Below, one piece after another: positions 1 through 7,228 of a stretch of 31,573 bases of DNA (within the stretch, counting starts at the first letter, position 1; each line of letters starts with the position of its first letter). Source of the stretch: JAGNZR01 sp051652785 (GTDB taxonomy: Bacteria > Fusobacteriota > Fusobacteriia > Fusobacteriales > Fusobacteriaceae); NCBI GenBank assembly GCA_051652785.1, contig JBOFUX010000057.1, positions 1 through 31,573 on the forward strand, read 5' to 3'. The position numbers were made by a program, and so were the translations under genes. The notes below the pieces were generated by a model, which was not told the origin of the DNA, made no database searches, and saw nothing but the letters and a program-made list of their open reading frames with translations.

Positions 1-113
1 AGATGACAGTAGAATTAATACACCCAATAGCAATGGAAACAGGATTAAGATTTGCAATAAGAGAGGGAGGAAGAACAGTTGCCTCAGGTGTAGTAGCAGA
101 GATAACTAAGTAA
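1..113 (+). CDS. tuf: Elongation factor Tu, C-terminal end (5' truncated by window)
   Basis: The last 36 codons of EF-Tu, the GTPase that delivers aminoacyl-tRNA to the ribosomal A site. The visible tail contains MELIHPIAM-like and then RFAIREGGRTVASGVV, the conserved end of EF-Tu domain 3, and finishes at TAA 111-113. The gene begins before the window. Its position just upstream of rpsJ matches the common str-S10 arrangement, in which fusA and tuf precede the S10 cluster. A terminator at 141-174 separates it from rpsJ. Confidence 0.96.
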   Translation, partial: MTVELIHPIAMETGLRFAIREGGRTVASGVVAEITK

Positions 114-140
114 TTCAAAATTTAATACATAAATATAATA

Positions 141-174
141 AAAAAAGATAGTATAACTTATACTATCTTTTTTT
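141..174 (+). terminator. Intrinsic terminator after tuf
   Basis: A 9-bp perfect stem (GATAGTATA 147-155 with TATACTATC 159-167) around a 3-base loop, preceded by an A-run and followed by seven T (168-174). It ends the tuf transcript before the S10 cluster. The A-run could also make it work on the opposite strand. Confidence 0.88.
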
Positions 175-210
175 ATTATATAAAAAACTTAATATAATGA
201 AAAAAAACAT

Positions 211-238
211 TTGCTTTTTCTAAAAAGTATGATAGAAT
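211..238 (+). promoter_or_regulatory. Sigma-70-type promoter for the S10 cluster
   Basis: TTGCTT (211-216), a 16-base spacer, then TAGAAT (233-238). It lies between the tuf terminator and rpsJ, giving a 5' leader of about 55 bases. The AAGGAGGTG ribosome site precedes rpsJ at 281-289. Confidence 0.6.
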
Positions 239-299
239 AATCTGAGTGTATGGAAATACATATCTACAATTTTAATTTTTAAGGAGGTGTAAACAAAAC

Positions 300-611
300 A
301 TGGCTTCTAACAAATTAAGAATTTATTTAAAAGCTTACGATCACACTTTACTAGATCAATCTGCAAAAAGAATAGCAGAGACAGCAAAAAAATCTGGTGC
401 AGAGGTTGCGGGTCCAATGCCATTACCTACGAAAATTAAGAAGTATACTGTTCTAAGATCAGTACACGTAAATAAGGATTCGAGAGAACAATTTGAAATG
501 AGAGTTCACAGAAGGATGGTAGAGATCAATAACTCTAATCCAAAGACAATTGCTTCATTAACAGCGGTAAACTTACCAGCTGGAGTAGGAATAGAGATCA
601 AACAAGTATAA
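300..611 (+). CDS. rpsJ: 30S ribosomal protein S10 (uS10, NusE)
   Basis: S10 sits in the 30S head and, as NusE with NusB, takes part in rRNA transcription antitermination. At 103 residues it has the usual length. The sequence shows the family hallmarks RIYLKAYDHTLLDQS near the N-terminus, GPMPLPTKIKKYTVLRSVHVNK in the middle (residues about 38-59) and REQFEMRVHRR. The ATG is preceded by AAGGAGGTG. It is the first gene of the S10 cluster, but an unusually long 195-base gap with RNA structure follows before rplC. Confidence 0.98.
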   Translation: MASNKLRIYLKAYDHTLLDQSAKRIAETAKKSGAEVAGPMPLPTKIKKYTVLRSVHVNKDSREQFEMRVHRRMVEINNSNPKTIASLTAVNLPAGVGIEIKQV

Positions 612-806
612 TTGATCTTTAAAAGCGAAACATTATTATGTTTCGGGTAATTTATTATGCGATTCATTGTAAAAATGAGGGTTATAATCAAATTATCCTT
701 ACAGAATAGTACAAGTTGACGTGTTTCAAAATTTTATGAAAATAGAAAAAATGAAACCACGAGGACAAGTTGTCAACCAATATATTATTTGATGGAGGTA
801 GAAAGC
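612..806 (+). promoter_or_regulatory. Structured intergenic mRNA element between rpsJ and rplC
   Basis: Three consecutive predicted hairpins. (1) 626-633 with 638-645, 8 bp, loop TATT. (2) 645-653 plus 654-658 pairing with 690-698 and 684-688, about 14 bp with one bulge and one G-U, with an inner 6-bp stem 663-668/674-679. (3) GTTGAC 715-720 with GTCAAC 772-777, and GTGTTTCA 721-728 with 752-760, ending shortly before the rplC ribosome site (GGAGG 794-798). ACAAGTTGNC occurs twice (711-720, 765-774). A TATAAT at 683-688 lacks a good -35. The pairings are seen in the sequence. A role as an autogenous leader for L3/L4 (L4 regulates the S10 operon in E. coli) is inference. Confidence 0.5.
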
Positions 807-1442
807 ATGACAGGAATTTTAGCAAAAAAAATTGGAATGACTCAAATTTTTGAAGATGGAAAATTCATTCCAGTAACAGTTATACAAGCGGGACCAAATT
901 TCATTTTACAGAAAAAAACTGTAGAAAATGATGGTTATTCAGCTTTACAACTAGGATTTGATGAAAAGAAAGAAAAAAACACTACTAAACCTTTAATGGG
1001 AATTTTTACAAAAGCAGGAGTTACTCCTTTAAGATTTGTAAAAGAACTTAAAGTTGAAGCAACTGATTCTTATGAATTAGGTCAAGAACTTAAAGTAGAT
1101 ACTTTAACTGGTGTTGAGTTTGTGGATATTACTGGAACTTCAAAAGGGAAGGGAACTGCAGGTGTTATGAAAAGACATAACTTCTCAGGAAACAGAGCAA
1201 CACACGGTGTTTCTAGAAACCATAGAAAAGGTGGATCTATAGGAATGTCATCATGGCCTGGAAAAGTTCTTAAGAACAAGAAAATGGCTGGTCAGTACGG
1301 AAATGCAAATGTTACTGTACAAAATTTAAAAGTAATAAAAATTGATGCTGAGAATAATCTTTTATTAGTAAAAGGTGCTGTTCCAGGAGCAAAAAATGGT
1401 TACATTGTAATTAAGCCAGCAGTGAAAAAAATAATAGGTTAG
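807..1442 (+). CDS. rplC: 50S ribosomal protein L3 (uL3)
   Basis: L3 is an early-assembly 23S rRNA-binding protein that reaches towards the peptidyl-transferase centre. The product is 211 residues, typical of the family. It opens with MTGILAKKIGMTQIF, and the central loop carries the conserved GNRATHGVSRNHRKGGSIGMSSWPGKV segment that approaches the active site. I chose ATG 807 because GGAGG at 794-798 is correctly spaced for it. Upstream in-frame TTG 789 and ATG 792 would add residues not found in the family and lack their own ribosome site. Confidence 0.97.
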   Translation: MTGILAKKIGMTQIFEDGKFIPVTVIQAGPNFILQKKTVENDGYSALQLGFDEKKEKNTTKPLMGIFTKAGVTPLRFVKELKVEATDSYELGQELKVDTLTGVEFVDITGTSKGKGTAGVMKRHNFSGNRATHGVSRNHRKGGSIGMSSWPGKVLKNKKMAGQYGNANVTVQNLKVIKIDAENNLLLVKGAVPGAKNGYIVIKPAVKKIIG

Positions 1443-1463
1443 TAGAGTGGAAGGAGGAAAATA

Positions 1464-2096
1464 ATGGCAGTTTTAAACATATATAACTTAACAGGAACGC
1501 AAACTGGAACTGTTGAAGTTAACAACGAAGTGTTTGGGATTGAACCGAATCAAGCGGTACTTCATGAAGTATTAACTGCAGAATTAGCAGCTGCTAGACA
1601 AGGGACTGCTGCTACAAAAACTAGAGCAATGGTAAGAGGAGGAGGAAGAAAACCTTTTAAACAAAAAGGAACTGGTAGAGCTAGACAAGGAACTATCAGA
1701 GCCCCTCATATGGTAGGTGGAGGAGTAGCATTAGGACCACAACCAAGATCTTACGAGAAGAAAGTAAACAAGAAAGTTAGAATTCTTGCTTTGAAATCTG
1801 CTCTGTCAGCTAAAGTAGCGGCTGGAGATGTTATTGTTCTTGATGGAACAATAGAAACTCCAAAAACAAAAACAATAATAGCGTTAACAAATGCATTAAA
1901 TGCAACAAATAAACAGTTATTTGTAGTTAATGATTTAGCAGAAAAAGGGGACTGGAACTTATTCCTTTCTGCGAGAAACTTAGAGAATGCAATGGTTCTT
2001 CAACCAAATGAAATTGGAGTGTACTGGTTACTAAAGCAAAACAAAGTAATCATCACTAAAGAAGCGCTAGCTACTCTTGAGGAGGTGCTTGGATAA
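1464..2096 (+). CDS. rplD: 50S ribosomal protein L4 (uL4)
   Basis: L4 binds 23S rRNA and sends a long basic loop into the nascent-peptide tunnel. In E. coli it also represses the S10 operon by binding the leader and promoting termination. The product is 210 residues. The loop is visible as RGGGRKPFKQKGTGRARQGT followed by PHMVGGGVALGPQPRSY. AAGGAGG at 1451-1457 sets the start. It lies 21 bases after rplC. If L4 is autogenous here too, the structured gap at 612-806 is a candidate target, but that is untested. Confidence 0.97.
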   Translation: MAVLNIYNLTGTQTGTVEVNNEVFGIEPNQAVLHEVLTAELAAARQGTAATKTRAMVRGGGRKPFKQKGTGRARQGTIRAPHMVGGGVALGPQPRSYEKKVNKKVRILALKSALSAKVAAGDVIVLDGTIETPKTKTIIALTNALNATNKQLFVVNDLAEKGDWNLFLSARNLENAMVLQPNEIGVYWLLKQNKVIITKEALATLEEVLG

Positions 2097-2098
2097 TT

Positions 2099-2386
2099 AT
2101 GACAGCTTATGATATAATCAAAAGACCTGTAATCACAGAAAAGTCTGAGTCACTAAGAAGAGATTACAATAAATTTACATTTGAAGTAAACACTAAAGCT
2201 AATAAGATTCAAATCAAAAAAGCTATAGAAGAAATTTTCAATGTTAAAGTTTTAGATATTGCTACTTTAAGTATCAAATCTATAACTAAAAGACACGGAA
2301 TGAAGCTTTACAAAACTCAAGCGAAGAAAAAAGCTGTAGTTAAATTAGCGGCAGGAAACACAATTCCTTATTTTAAGGAAGTTTAA
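2099..2386 (+). CDS. rplW: 50S ribosomal protein L23 (uL23)
   Basis: L23 lines the polypeptide exit and is the docking point for trigger factor and the Sec translocon. The product is 95 residues and shows YDIIKRPVITEKS at the N-terminus, then NKFTFEVNTKANKIQIKKAIEEIFNVKV, the core RNA-binding fold. It starts only two bases after the rplD stop. Its ribosome site, GGAGG 2081-2085, lies inside the end of rplD with a rather long 13-base spacing, so translational coupling with rplD is likely. Confidence 0.97.
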   Translation: MTAYDIIKRPVITEKSESLRRDYNKFTFEVNTKANKIQIKKAIEEIFNVKVLDIATLSIKSITKRHGMKLYKTQAKKKAVVKLAAGNTIPYFKEV

Positions 2387-2469
2387 TTTTTAGAAAAAGA
2401 CTAATTAATAGATAAAAAAACGGTGAAGATACGTATAGGTCTATAATTAATTCGGAGGTTAAGAATAAT
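2387..2469 (+). promoter_or_regulatory. Hairpin-bearing gap between rplW and rplB
   Basis: TAATTAATAGA (2402-2412) can pair with TCTATAATTA (2440-2449), forming 10 bp with one bulged A. The stem encloses an AAAACGGTGAAGATACG-type loop and ends just before the rplB ribosome site CGGAGG (2453-2458). The gap is longer than most in this operon. The stem could modulate rplB translation or processing. No function is demonstrated. Confidence 0.35.
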
Positions 2470-3300
2470 ATGGCTATAAGAAAGATGAAAGCTATGACAC
2501 CAGGAACTAGACATATGTCAAGACTGGTAAATAAAGAGCTAGATCAAGTAAGACCTGAAAAGTCTTTAACTGTTCCTTTGAAATCAGCTTATGGTAGAGA
2601 TAACTATGGGCATAGAACTGGTCAAAATAGACAAAAAGGGCACAAAAGACTTTACAGAATAATAGATTTTAAAAGAAATAAACTTGATATACCAGCGAGA
2701 GTTGCAACTATTGAGTATGATCCAAACAGATCAGCTAACATTGCTCTTTTATTCTATGTAGATGGAGAAAAAAGATATATATTAGCACCTAAAGGATTAG
2801 AAAAAGGAACTATGGTAATGGCTGGAGAAAATGCTGACATTAAAGTTGGAAATGCTCTTAAGCTTAAAAATTTACCAGTAGGTACAAAAATTCACAATAT
2901 CGAACTTCAAATAGGAAGAGGTGGACAATTAGTAAGATCTGCAGGAACAGCCGCAAGACTTGTTGCTAAAGAAGGAACTTATTGTCACGTGGAGTTACCA
3001 TCTGGTGAGTTGAGATTAATACACTGTGAGTGTATGGCAACTATCGGAGAGGTTGGAAATTCTGAACATAACTTAGTAGTTATCGGAAAAGCAGGAAGAG
3101 CAAGAAACATGGGAAGAAGACCACATGTTAGAGGTTCTGCAATGAACCCTTGTGATCATCCACACGGTGGAGGAGAAGGAAGAACTCCAGTTGGAAGAAA
3201 AGCTCCTTTAACACCATGGGGGAAACCTACAATGGGTGTTAGAACTAGAGGAAAGAAAACTACAGATAAGTTTATCGTAAGAAGAAGAGACGAGAAGTAA
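2470..3300 (+). CDS. rplB: 50S ribosomal protein L2 (uL2)
   Basis: L2 is essential for subunit association and the peptidyl-transferase centre. The product is 276 residues, normal length. It begins MAIRKMKAMTPGTRHMS, includes GRNNxGxxTxRHxGGGHK-like residues as GRDNYGHRTGQNRQKGHKR (residues about 43-61), and near the C-terminus has NPCDHPHGGGEGRTPVGRKAPLTPWG, which carries the conserved histidine that approaches the catalytic region. The N-terminal loop reads GQNRQKG where many bacteria have a GGGHK stretch, a mild divergence. CGGAGG at 2453-2458 supports the start. Confidence 0.97.
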   Translation: MAIRKMKAMTPGTRHMSRLVNKELDQVRPEKSLTVPLKSAYGRDNYGHRTGQNRQKGHKRLYRIIDFKRNKLDIPARVATIEYDPNRSANIALLFYVDGEKRYILAPKGLEKGTMVMAGENADIKVGNALKLKNLPVGTKIHNIELQIGRGGQLVRSAGTAARLVAKEGTYCHVELPSGELRLIHCECMATIGEVGNSEHNLVVIGKAGRARNMGRRPHVRGSAMNPCDHPHGGGEGRTPVGRKAPLTPWGKPTMGVRTRGKKTTDKFIVRRRDEK

Positions 3301-3327
3301 TTTTCGAAAAGAGGAGGCTAAAAGGTA

Positions 3328-3609
3328 ATGGCAAGATCACTTAAAAAAGGACCTTTTTGTGACCATCATTTAATGAAAAAAGTTGAAACAGCAGTTACAA
3401 CTGATAATCTTAAAGCTGTAATCAAAACTTGGTCAAGAAGATCGACAATATTCCCTAATTTCATAGGTTTAACTTTTGGAGTTTATAACGGGAAAAAACA
3501 TATACCAGTTCATGTAACTGAGCAAATGGTAGGACACAAGTTAGGAGAATTTTCTCCAACTAGAACTTACTATGGACATGGTGTAGATAAAAAGAAAAAG
3601 AAAAAATAA
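3328..3609 (+). CDS. rpsS: 30S ribosomal protein S19 (uS19)
   Basis: S19 lies in the 30S head next to S13 and contacts A-site tRNA and inter-subunit bridges. The product is 93 residues. It has the hallmark RSLKKGPFCDHHLMKKV start, then TWSRRSTIFPNFIGLTFGVYNGKKHIPVHVTEQMVGHKLGEFSPTR, and ends in a run of lysines. GAGGAGG (3311-3317) precedes ATG. It sits 27 bases after rplB. A short 7-bp inverted repeat follows it at 3618-3643. Confidence 0.97.
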   Translation: MARSLKKGPFCDHHLMKKVETAVTTDNLKAVIKTWSRRSTIFPNFIGLTFGVYNGKKHIPVHVTEQMVGHKLGEFSPTRTYYGHGVDKKKKKK

Positions 3610-3657
3610 TTAATAAATTATAAGAACATTTTATAACTTATAAAGGAGGTTGGACTA

Positions 3658-3990
3658 GTGGAAGCTAGAGCAATAACTAGATTCGTAAGATTGTCTCCAA
3701 GAAAGGCTAGACTAGTAGCTGACTTAGTGAGAGGTAAATCAGCTTTACAAGCGTTAGATATACTTGAATTTACTAACAAAAAAGCAGCTAGATTCATTAA
3801 AAAGACATTAGCATCTGCAATTGCAAATGCAACTAATAACTTTAAAATGAATGAAGAGAAATTAGTAATATCTACTATAATGATAAATGAAGGGGCAGAT
3901 CTTAAAAGAGTAAGTCCTAGAGCAATGGGAAGAGCTGATATAATCAGAAAACCTACGGCACACATTGTGGTAGTAGTATCAGAAATGTAG
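3658..3990 (+). CDS. rplV: 50S ribosomal protein L22 (uL22)
   Basis: L22 binds all 23S domains; its beta-hairpin lines the exit tunnel at the constriction. The product is 110 residues, normal length. The start EARAITRFVRLSPRKARLVADLVRGK is the conserved RNA-binding helix. The hairpin tip is VSPRAMGRADIIRKPTAH. The start codon is GTG 3658, placed by AAGGAGG at 3643-3649; no ATG fits. The intergenic 48 bases contain TTATAAG (3618-3624) complementary to CTTATAA (3637-3643) abutting the ribosome site. Confidence 0.97.
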   Translation: MEARAITRFVRLSPRKARLVADLVRGKSALQALDILEFTNKKAARFIKKTLASAIANATNNFKMNEEKLVISTIMINEGADLKRVSPRAMGRADIIRKPTAHIVVVVSEM

Positions 3991-4008
3991 TTTTAAGGAG
4001 GTAAGACT

Positions 4009-4668
4009 GTGGGACAAAAAGTAGACCCTAGAGGCCTAAGACTTGGAATTACAAGAACTTGGGATTCTAATTGGTATGCAGATAAAAAGGAATACGCTAA
4101 GTATTTCCATGAAGATGTATTAATCAGAGATCTTGTTAAGAAAACATATTTCCATGCTGGAATTTCAAAAACTAAGATTGAAAGAACATCACCAACTAAT
4201 GTAGTAGTAATAGTATATACTGCAAAGGCGGGAATAATCATTGGAAGAAAAGGTGCTGAAATAGAAAATTTAAGAGTTAAATTAGAGACTTTAACAAGTA
4301 AGAAAGTTACTGTAAAAGTACAAGAAGTGAAAGACTTCAACAAAGATGCAGTTCTTGTAGCTGAAAACATCTCTACTTCTATAGAGAAGAGGGTTGCTTT
4401 TAAAAGAGCTATGGGGCAAGCTGTTATGAGAGCAATGAAATCTGGAGCTAAAGGTATTAAAGTTATGGTTTCAGGAAGATTAAATGGAGCAGAAATCGCA
4501 AGAGCAGAATGGGTAGTTGAAGGAAAAGTTCCACTACATACATTAAGAGCTAATATTGACTATGCAACATCTACTGCTCACACAACATATGGTGCACTTG
4601 GAGTAAAAGTATGGATATTCCACGGTGAAGTACTTCCAACTAAGAAGAAGGAAGGAGGGGAAGCTTAA
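4009..4668 (+). CDS. rpsC: 30S ribosomal protein S3 (uS3)
   Basis: S3 guards the mRNA entry channel and contributes to ribosomal helicase activity. The product is 219 residues. The N-terminus GQKVDPRGLRLGITRTWDSNW is canonical. A KH type-2 domain carries the GxxG loop in IIIGRKGAEIENL (about residues 76-88). The C-terminal domain includes VMVSGRLNGAEIARAEW and HTLRANIDYATSTAHTTYGALGVKVWI. The start is GTG 4009, preceded by AAGGAGG (3995-4001). It follows rplV by 18 bases. Confidence 0.97.
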   Translation: MGQKVDPRGLRLGITRTWDSNWYADKKEYAKYFHEDVLIRDLVKKTYFHAGISKTKIERTSPTNVVVIVYTAKAGIIIGRKGAEIENLRVKLETLTSKKVTVKVQEVKDFNKDAVLVAENISTSIEKRVAFKRAMGQAVMRAMKSGAKGIKVMVSGRLNGAEIARAEWVVEGKVPLHTLRANIDYATSTAHTTYGALGVKVWIFHGEVLPTKKKEGGEA

Positions 4669-4670
4669 TC

Positions 4671-5093
4671 ATGTTAATGCCAAAAAGAACGAAACATAAA
4701 AAAATGTTTAGAGGAAGACTAAAAGGTAAAGCTCTTAAAGGAAATACTGTAGCATTTGGTGACTACGGATTAGAAGCTTTAGAGCCATCTTGGATAACTA
4801 ACAGACAAATAGAATCTTGTAGAGTAGCTATTAATAGAACATTCAAAAGAGAAGGAAAAATTTTCATTAGAATATTCCCAGATAAGCCAATTACAAAAAG
4901 ACCTATTGGAGTTAGAATGGGTAAAGGTAAGGGTAACGTTGAAGGTTGGGTTGCTGTTGTTAAACCTGGAAGAATAATATTTGAAGTAGCAGGAGTAACA
5001 GAAGAGAAGGCTAAAGCAGCTTTGAGAAAAGCTACTATGAAACTTCCTATCAATTGTAGATTTGTTAAAAAAGAGAATGGTGGTGAAAACTAA
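4671..5093 (+). CDS. rplP: 50S ribosomal protein L16 (uL16)
   Basis: L16 helps position A-site tRNA on the 50S subunit and is added late in assembly. The product is 140 residues and starts MLMPKRTKHKKMFRGRLKGKA, the standard bacterial L16 N-terminus. Further on come FGDYGLEALEPSWITNRQIESCRVA and RPIGVRMGKGKGNVEGWVAVVKPG, containing the conserved arginine and glycine loop near the tRNA. GAAGGAGG lies in the last codons of rpsC (4650-4657), so the two genes are tightly coupled. Confidence 0.97.
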   Translation: MLMPKRTKHKKMFRGRLKGKALKGNTVAFGDYGLEALEPSWITNRQIESCRVAINRTFKREGKIFIRIFPDKPITKRPIGVRMGKGKGNVEGWVAVVKPGRIIFEVAGVTEEKAKAALRKATMKLPINCRFVKKENGGEN

Positions 5094-5275
5094 TGAGAGC
5101 TATAGAAATCAGAGAAATAACAACTGAAAATTTAGTTGTTAAATGTAAAGAGCTTAAAGAAGAATTATTCAACTTAAAGTTCCAACTTTCATTAGGTCAA
5201 TTGACTAACACTGCTAAAATTAGAGAAGTTAGAAGAGAGATAGCTAGAATTAATACAATTCTAAATGAAAGATAA
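5093..5275 (+). CDS. rpmC: 50S ribosomal protein L29 (uL29)
   Basis: A small two-helix protein beside L23 at the tunnel exit, contacting trigger factor and SRP. The product is 60 residues: MRAIEIREITTENLVVKCKELKEELFNLKFQLSLGQLTNTAKIREVRREIARINTILNER. The central LFNLKFQLSxGQLxNxxxIRxVRRxIARI is the family signature. The ATG overlaps the rplP stop codon by one base (TAATG), indicating translational coupling. No separate strong ribosome site is needed. Confidence 0.96.
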   Translation: MRAIEIREITTENLVVKCKELKEELFNLKFQLSLGQLTNTAKIREVRREIARINTILNER

Positions 5276-5303
5276 TCTCATACAGAAGGAGGAGGTTAGA
5301 GTC

Positions 5304-5555
5304 TTGAGAAACGAAAGAAAATTAAGAGACGGTGTAGTTGTTTCTGATAAAATGGAAAAAACTATCGTTGTTGCAATAGAGACAATGGTATTACACCCAA
5401 TGTATAAAAAGAGAGTTAAAAAAACTATCAAGTTTAAGGCACATGATGAAAATAATGTTGCTCAAACTGGGGATAAAGTAAGAATTATGGAAACTAGACC
5501 ATTATCAAAAGATAAAAATTGGAGACTAGTAGAGGTATTACAAAAAACTAAATAA
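5304..5555 (+). CDS. rpsQ: 30S ribosomal protein S17 (uS17)
   Basis: S17 is a primary 16S rRNA-binding protein of the 30S body with an OB fold. The product is 83 residues when started at TTG 5304 (MRNERKLRDGVVVSDKMEKTIVVAIE), matching family length. AAGGAGGAGG (5287-5296) is well placed for this TTG. An in-frame ATG at 5265 overlaps the end of rpmC and would add 13 non-conserved residues, so I reject it. The motif HPMYKKRVKKTIKFKAHDE is typical. Last gene of the classical S10 block. Confidence 0.95.
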   Translation: MRNERKLRDGVVVSDKMEKTIVVAIETMVLHPMYKKRVKKTIKFKAHDENNVAQTGDKVRIMETRPLSKDKNWRLVEVLQKTK

Positions 5556-5587
5556 TTTCAATTGTAAATTGAGAGGAGGATATTTTA

Positions 5588-5956
5588 ATGGTACAACAAC
5601 AAACTATCCTAAATGTTGCTGATAACTCAGGAGCTAAAAAACTTATGGTAATAAGAGTTCTTGGAGGATCAAGAAGAAGATTCGGAAGAATTGGAGACAT
5701 AGTTGTAGCATCTGTTAAGGAAGCGATTCCTGCAGGTAACGTTAAAAAAGGTGACGTTGTAAAAGCAGTTATCGTAAGAACTAGAAAAGAACTTAGAAGA
5801 GAAGATGGATCTTATATTAAGTTTGATGATAATTCTGCGGTAATAATTGGAAATAATAAAGAGCCAAAAGCAACAAGAATATTTGGCCCTGTAGCTAGAG
5901 AGTTAAGAGCTAAAGACTTTATGAAAATAGTGTCTCTTGCTCCAGAAGTAATATAA
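5588..5956 (+). CDS. rplN: 50S ribosomal protein L14 (uL14)
   Basis: L14 lies on the 50S inter-subunit face, forms bridge B8 and is the binding site of the silencing factor RsfS in other bacteria. The product is 122 residues. It begins MVQQQTILNVADNSGAKKLMVIRVLGG and contains PAGNVKKGDVVKAVIVRTRKELRREDGSYIKFDDNSAVII, the L14 signature. GAGAGGAGG (5571-5579) precedes ATG. First gene of the spc block, with no terminator between it and rpsQ. Confidence 0.97.
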   Translation: MVQQQTILNVADNSGAKKLMVIRVLGGSRRRFGRIGDIVVASVKEAIPAGNVKKGDVVKAVIVRTRKELRREDGSYIKFDDNSAVIIGNNKEPKATRIFGPVARELRAKDFMKIVSLAPEVI

Positions 5957-5978
5957 TTGAGAGAGGAGGCTAAATATC

Positions 5979-6320
5979 GTGGCTAAACCTAAGGTGAAGT
6001 TCATACCAGATTCATTACATGTAAAAACTGGTGATACAGTTTATGTAATATCTGGAAAAGATAAAGGAAAGACTGGGGCTATTGTAAAAGTATTCCCAAA
6101 TAAAGGTAAAGTGATAGTTGAAGGAATTAACATAGTTACAAAACATGTTAAACCAAGTCAAACTAATCCACAAGGTGGAATAGTAACTAAACCAGCTGCT
6201 ATATTCTCTTCAAAAGTTATGTTATTTGATGAGAAAGCTGGAAAACCAACAAGAATTGGCTATAAAATTATAGATGGTAAAAAAGTAAGATACTCTAAAG
6301 TATCTGGTGAAGCTTTATAA
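5979..6320 (+). CDS. rplX: 50S ribosomal protein L24 (uL24)
   Basis: L24 is an assembly initiator that binds the 5' region of 23S rRNA. The product is 113 residues. A KOW motif is visible as HVKTGDTVYVISGKDKGKTGAIVKVFPNKGKVIVEGIN (residues about 14-50), followed by VTKHVKPSQTNPQGGIVTKPAAI. The start is GTG 5979, set by GAGAGGAGG (5961-5969). The first residues AKPKVKFIPDSL form a short extension before the KOW. Confidence 0.96.
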   Translation: MAKPKVKFIPDSLHVKTGDTVYVISGKDKGKTGAIVKVFPNKGKVIVEGINIVTKHVKPSQTNPQGGIVTKPAAIFSSKVMLFDEKAGKPTRIGYKIIDGKKVRYSKVSGEAL

Positions 6321-6338
6321 GAGAGGAGGAAAACGTAA

Positions 6339-6893
6339 GTGTCTAATAAATACGTTTCTAGATATCATAAATTATATAATGATACAATAGTTCAAACTTT
6401 AACAAAAGAATTGAATATAAAAAACATTATGCAATGTCCAAAGTTAGAGAAAATTATAGTTAATATGGGAGTTGGAGAAGCAACTCAAAATGTTAAAATA
6501 ATCGATACTGCTGCTGGAGACTTAACAATCATAGCAGGACAAAAACCAGTTATTAAGAAAGCTAAAAAATCTGAAGCTGGCTTTAAATTAAGAGAAGGAA
6601 TGCCAATTGGTGCTAAAGTAACTCTAAGAAAAGAGAAAATGTATGACTTCTTAGATAGATTAGTAAATGTTGTTCTTCCAAGAGTTAGAGATTTCGAAGG
6701 AGTATCAGCAAATGCATTTGATGGAAGAGGAAATTATTCTTTAGGTTTAAGAGATCAGTTAGTTTTTCCTGAAATTGAAATTGATAAAGTTGATAAAATG
6801 TTTGGAATGTCTATAACTATAGTTTCTTCAGCAAAAACAGATGAAGAAGGAAGAGCTTTACTTAAGGCATTTGGAATGCCTTTCAAAAAGTAA
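6339..6893 (+). CDS. rplE: 50S ribosomal protein L5 (uL5)
   Basis: L5 binds 5S rRNA in the central protuberance and touches P-site tRNA. The product is 184 residues, standard. It shows YHKLYNDTIVQTLTKELN, then CPKLEKIIVNMGVGEA, TIIAGQKPVIKKAKKSEAGFKLREGMPIGAKVTLR and the C-terminal GLRDQLVFPEIEIDKVDKMFGMSITIVSSAKTDEEGRALL. The start is GTG 6339, with GAGAGGAGG at 6321-6329. It lies 18 bases after rplX. Confidence 0.97.
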   Translation: MSNKYVSRYHKLYNDTIVQTLTKELNIKNIMQCPKLEKIIVNMGVGEATQNVKIIDTAAGDLTIIAGQKPVIKKAKKSEAGFKLREGMPIGAKVTLRKEKMYDFLDRLVNVVLPRVRDFEGVSANAFDGRGNYSLGLRDQLVFPEIEIDKVDKMFGMSITIVSSAKTDEEGRALLKAFGMPFKK

Positions 6894-6916
6894 TAGTTGA
6901 GGAGGGTAGTTGATAA

Positions 6917-7204
6917 ATGGCAAAGAAATCAATGATCGCAAGAGATGCTAAGAGAGATGCTCTTTGTGAAAAATTTGCTGCTAAAAGAGCAGAGTTAAAG
7001 AAAAAAGTTGCTGCTGGAGACATGGAAGCTATGTTTGAATTAGATAAACTTCCAAAAAACTCTTCACCAGTTAGACAAAAGAATAGATGTCAATTAGACG
7101 GAAGACCAAGAGGATTTATGAGAGAGTTCGGTATCTCAAGAGTTAAATTTAGACAATTAGCAGGAGCAGGTCTAGTACCTGGTGTTAAGAAGTCATCTTG
7201 GTAA
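6917..7204 (+). CDS. rpsN: 30S ribosomal protein S14, long zinc-free form (uS14)
   Basis: S14 is a 30S head protein between S3 and S10. At 95 residues this is the long 'C-minus' form: the CxxC pairs of the short 61-residue zinc form are absent, and only isolated Cys residues (17 and one in KNRCQLDGRPRG) remain. The C-terminus RQKNRCQLDGRPRGFMREFGISRVKFRQLAGAGLVPGVKKSSW is typical. GAGGAGGG (6899-6906) precedes ATG. The long form is common in diderms; it contrasts with the zinc-binding L36 at 13169. Confidence 0.97.
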   Translation: MAKKSMIARDAKRDALCEKFAAKRAELKKKVAAGDMEAMFELDKLPKNSSPVRQKNRCQLDGRPRGFMREFGISRVKFRQLAGAGLVPGVKKSSW

Positions 7205-7228
7205 ATTGAAAAGAAGGAGGATTGCATA

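Noticed and set aside
683..688. TATAAT as an internal promoter for rplC
   Set aside because: No acceptable -35 at 16-18 bases and no extended -10; the bases are also part of the long hairpin 645-698, so it is kept only as a remark.
506..691. Minus-strand ORFs opposite ribosomal genes (e.g. 506-691, 1082-1279, 3618-3965, 7414-7872, 15516-15932)
   Set aside because: Antisense shadows of strongly conserved genes, without ribosome sites or recognisable domains.
3618..3643. 7-bp inverted repeat TTATAAG/CTTATAA before the rplV ribosome site
   Set aside because: Pure A/T apart from one G-C pair and probably too weak to matter; likely chance in AT-rich sequence.
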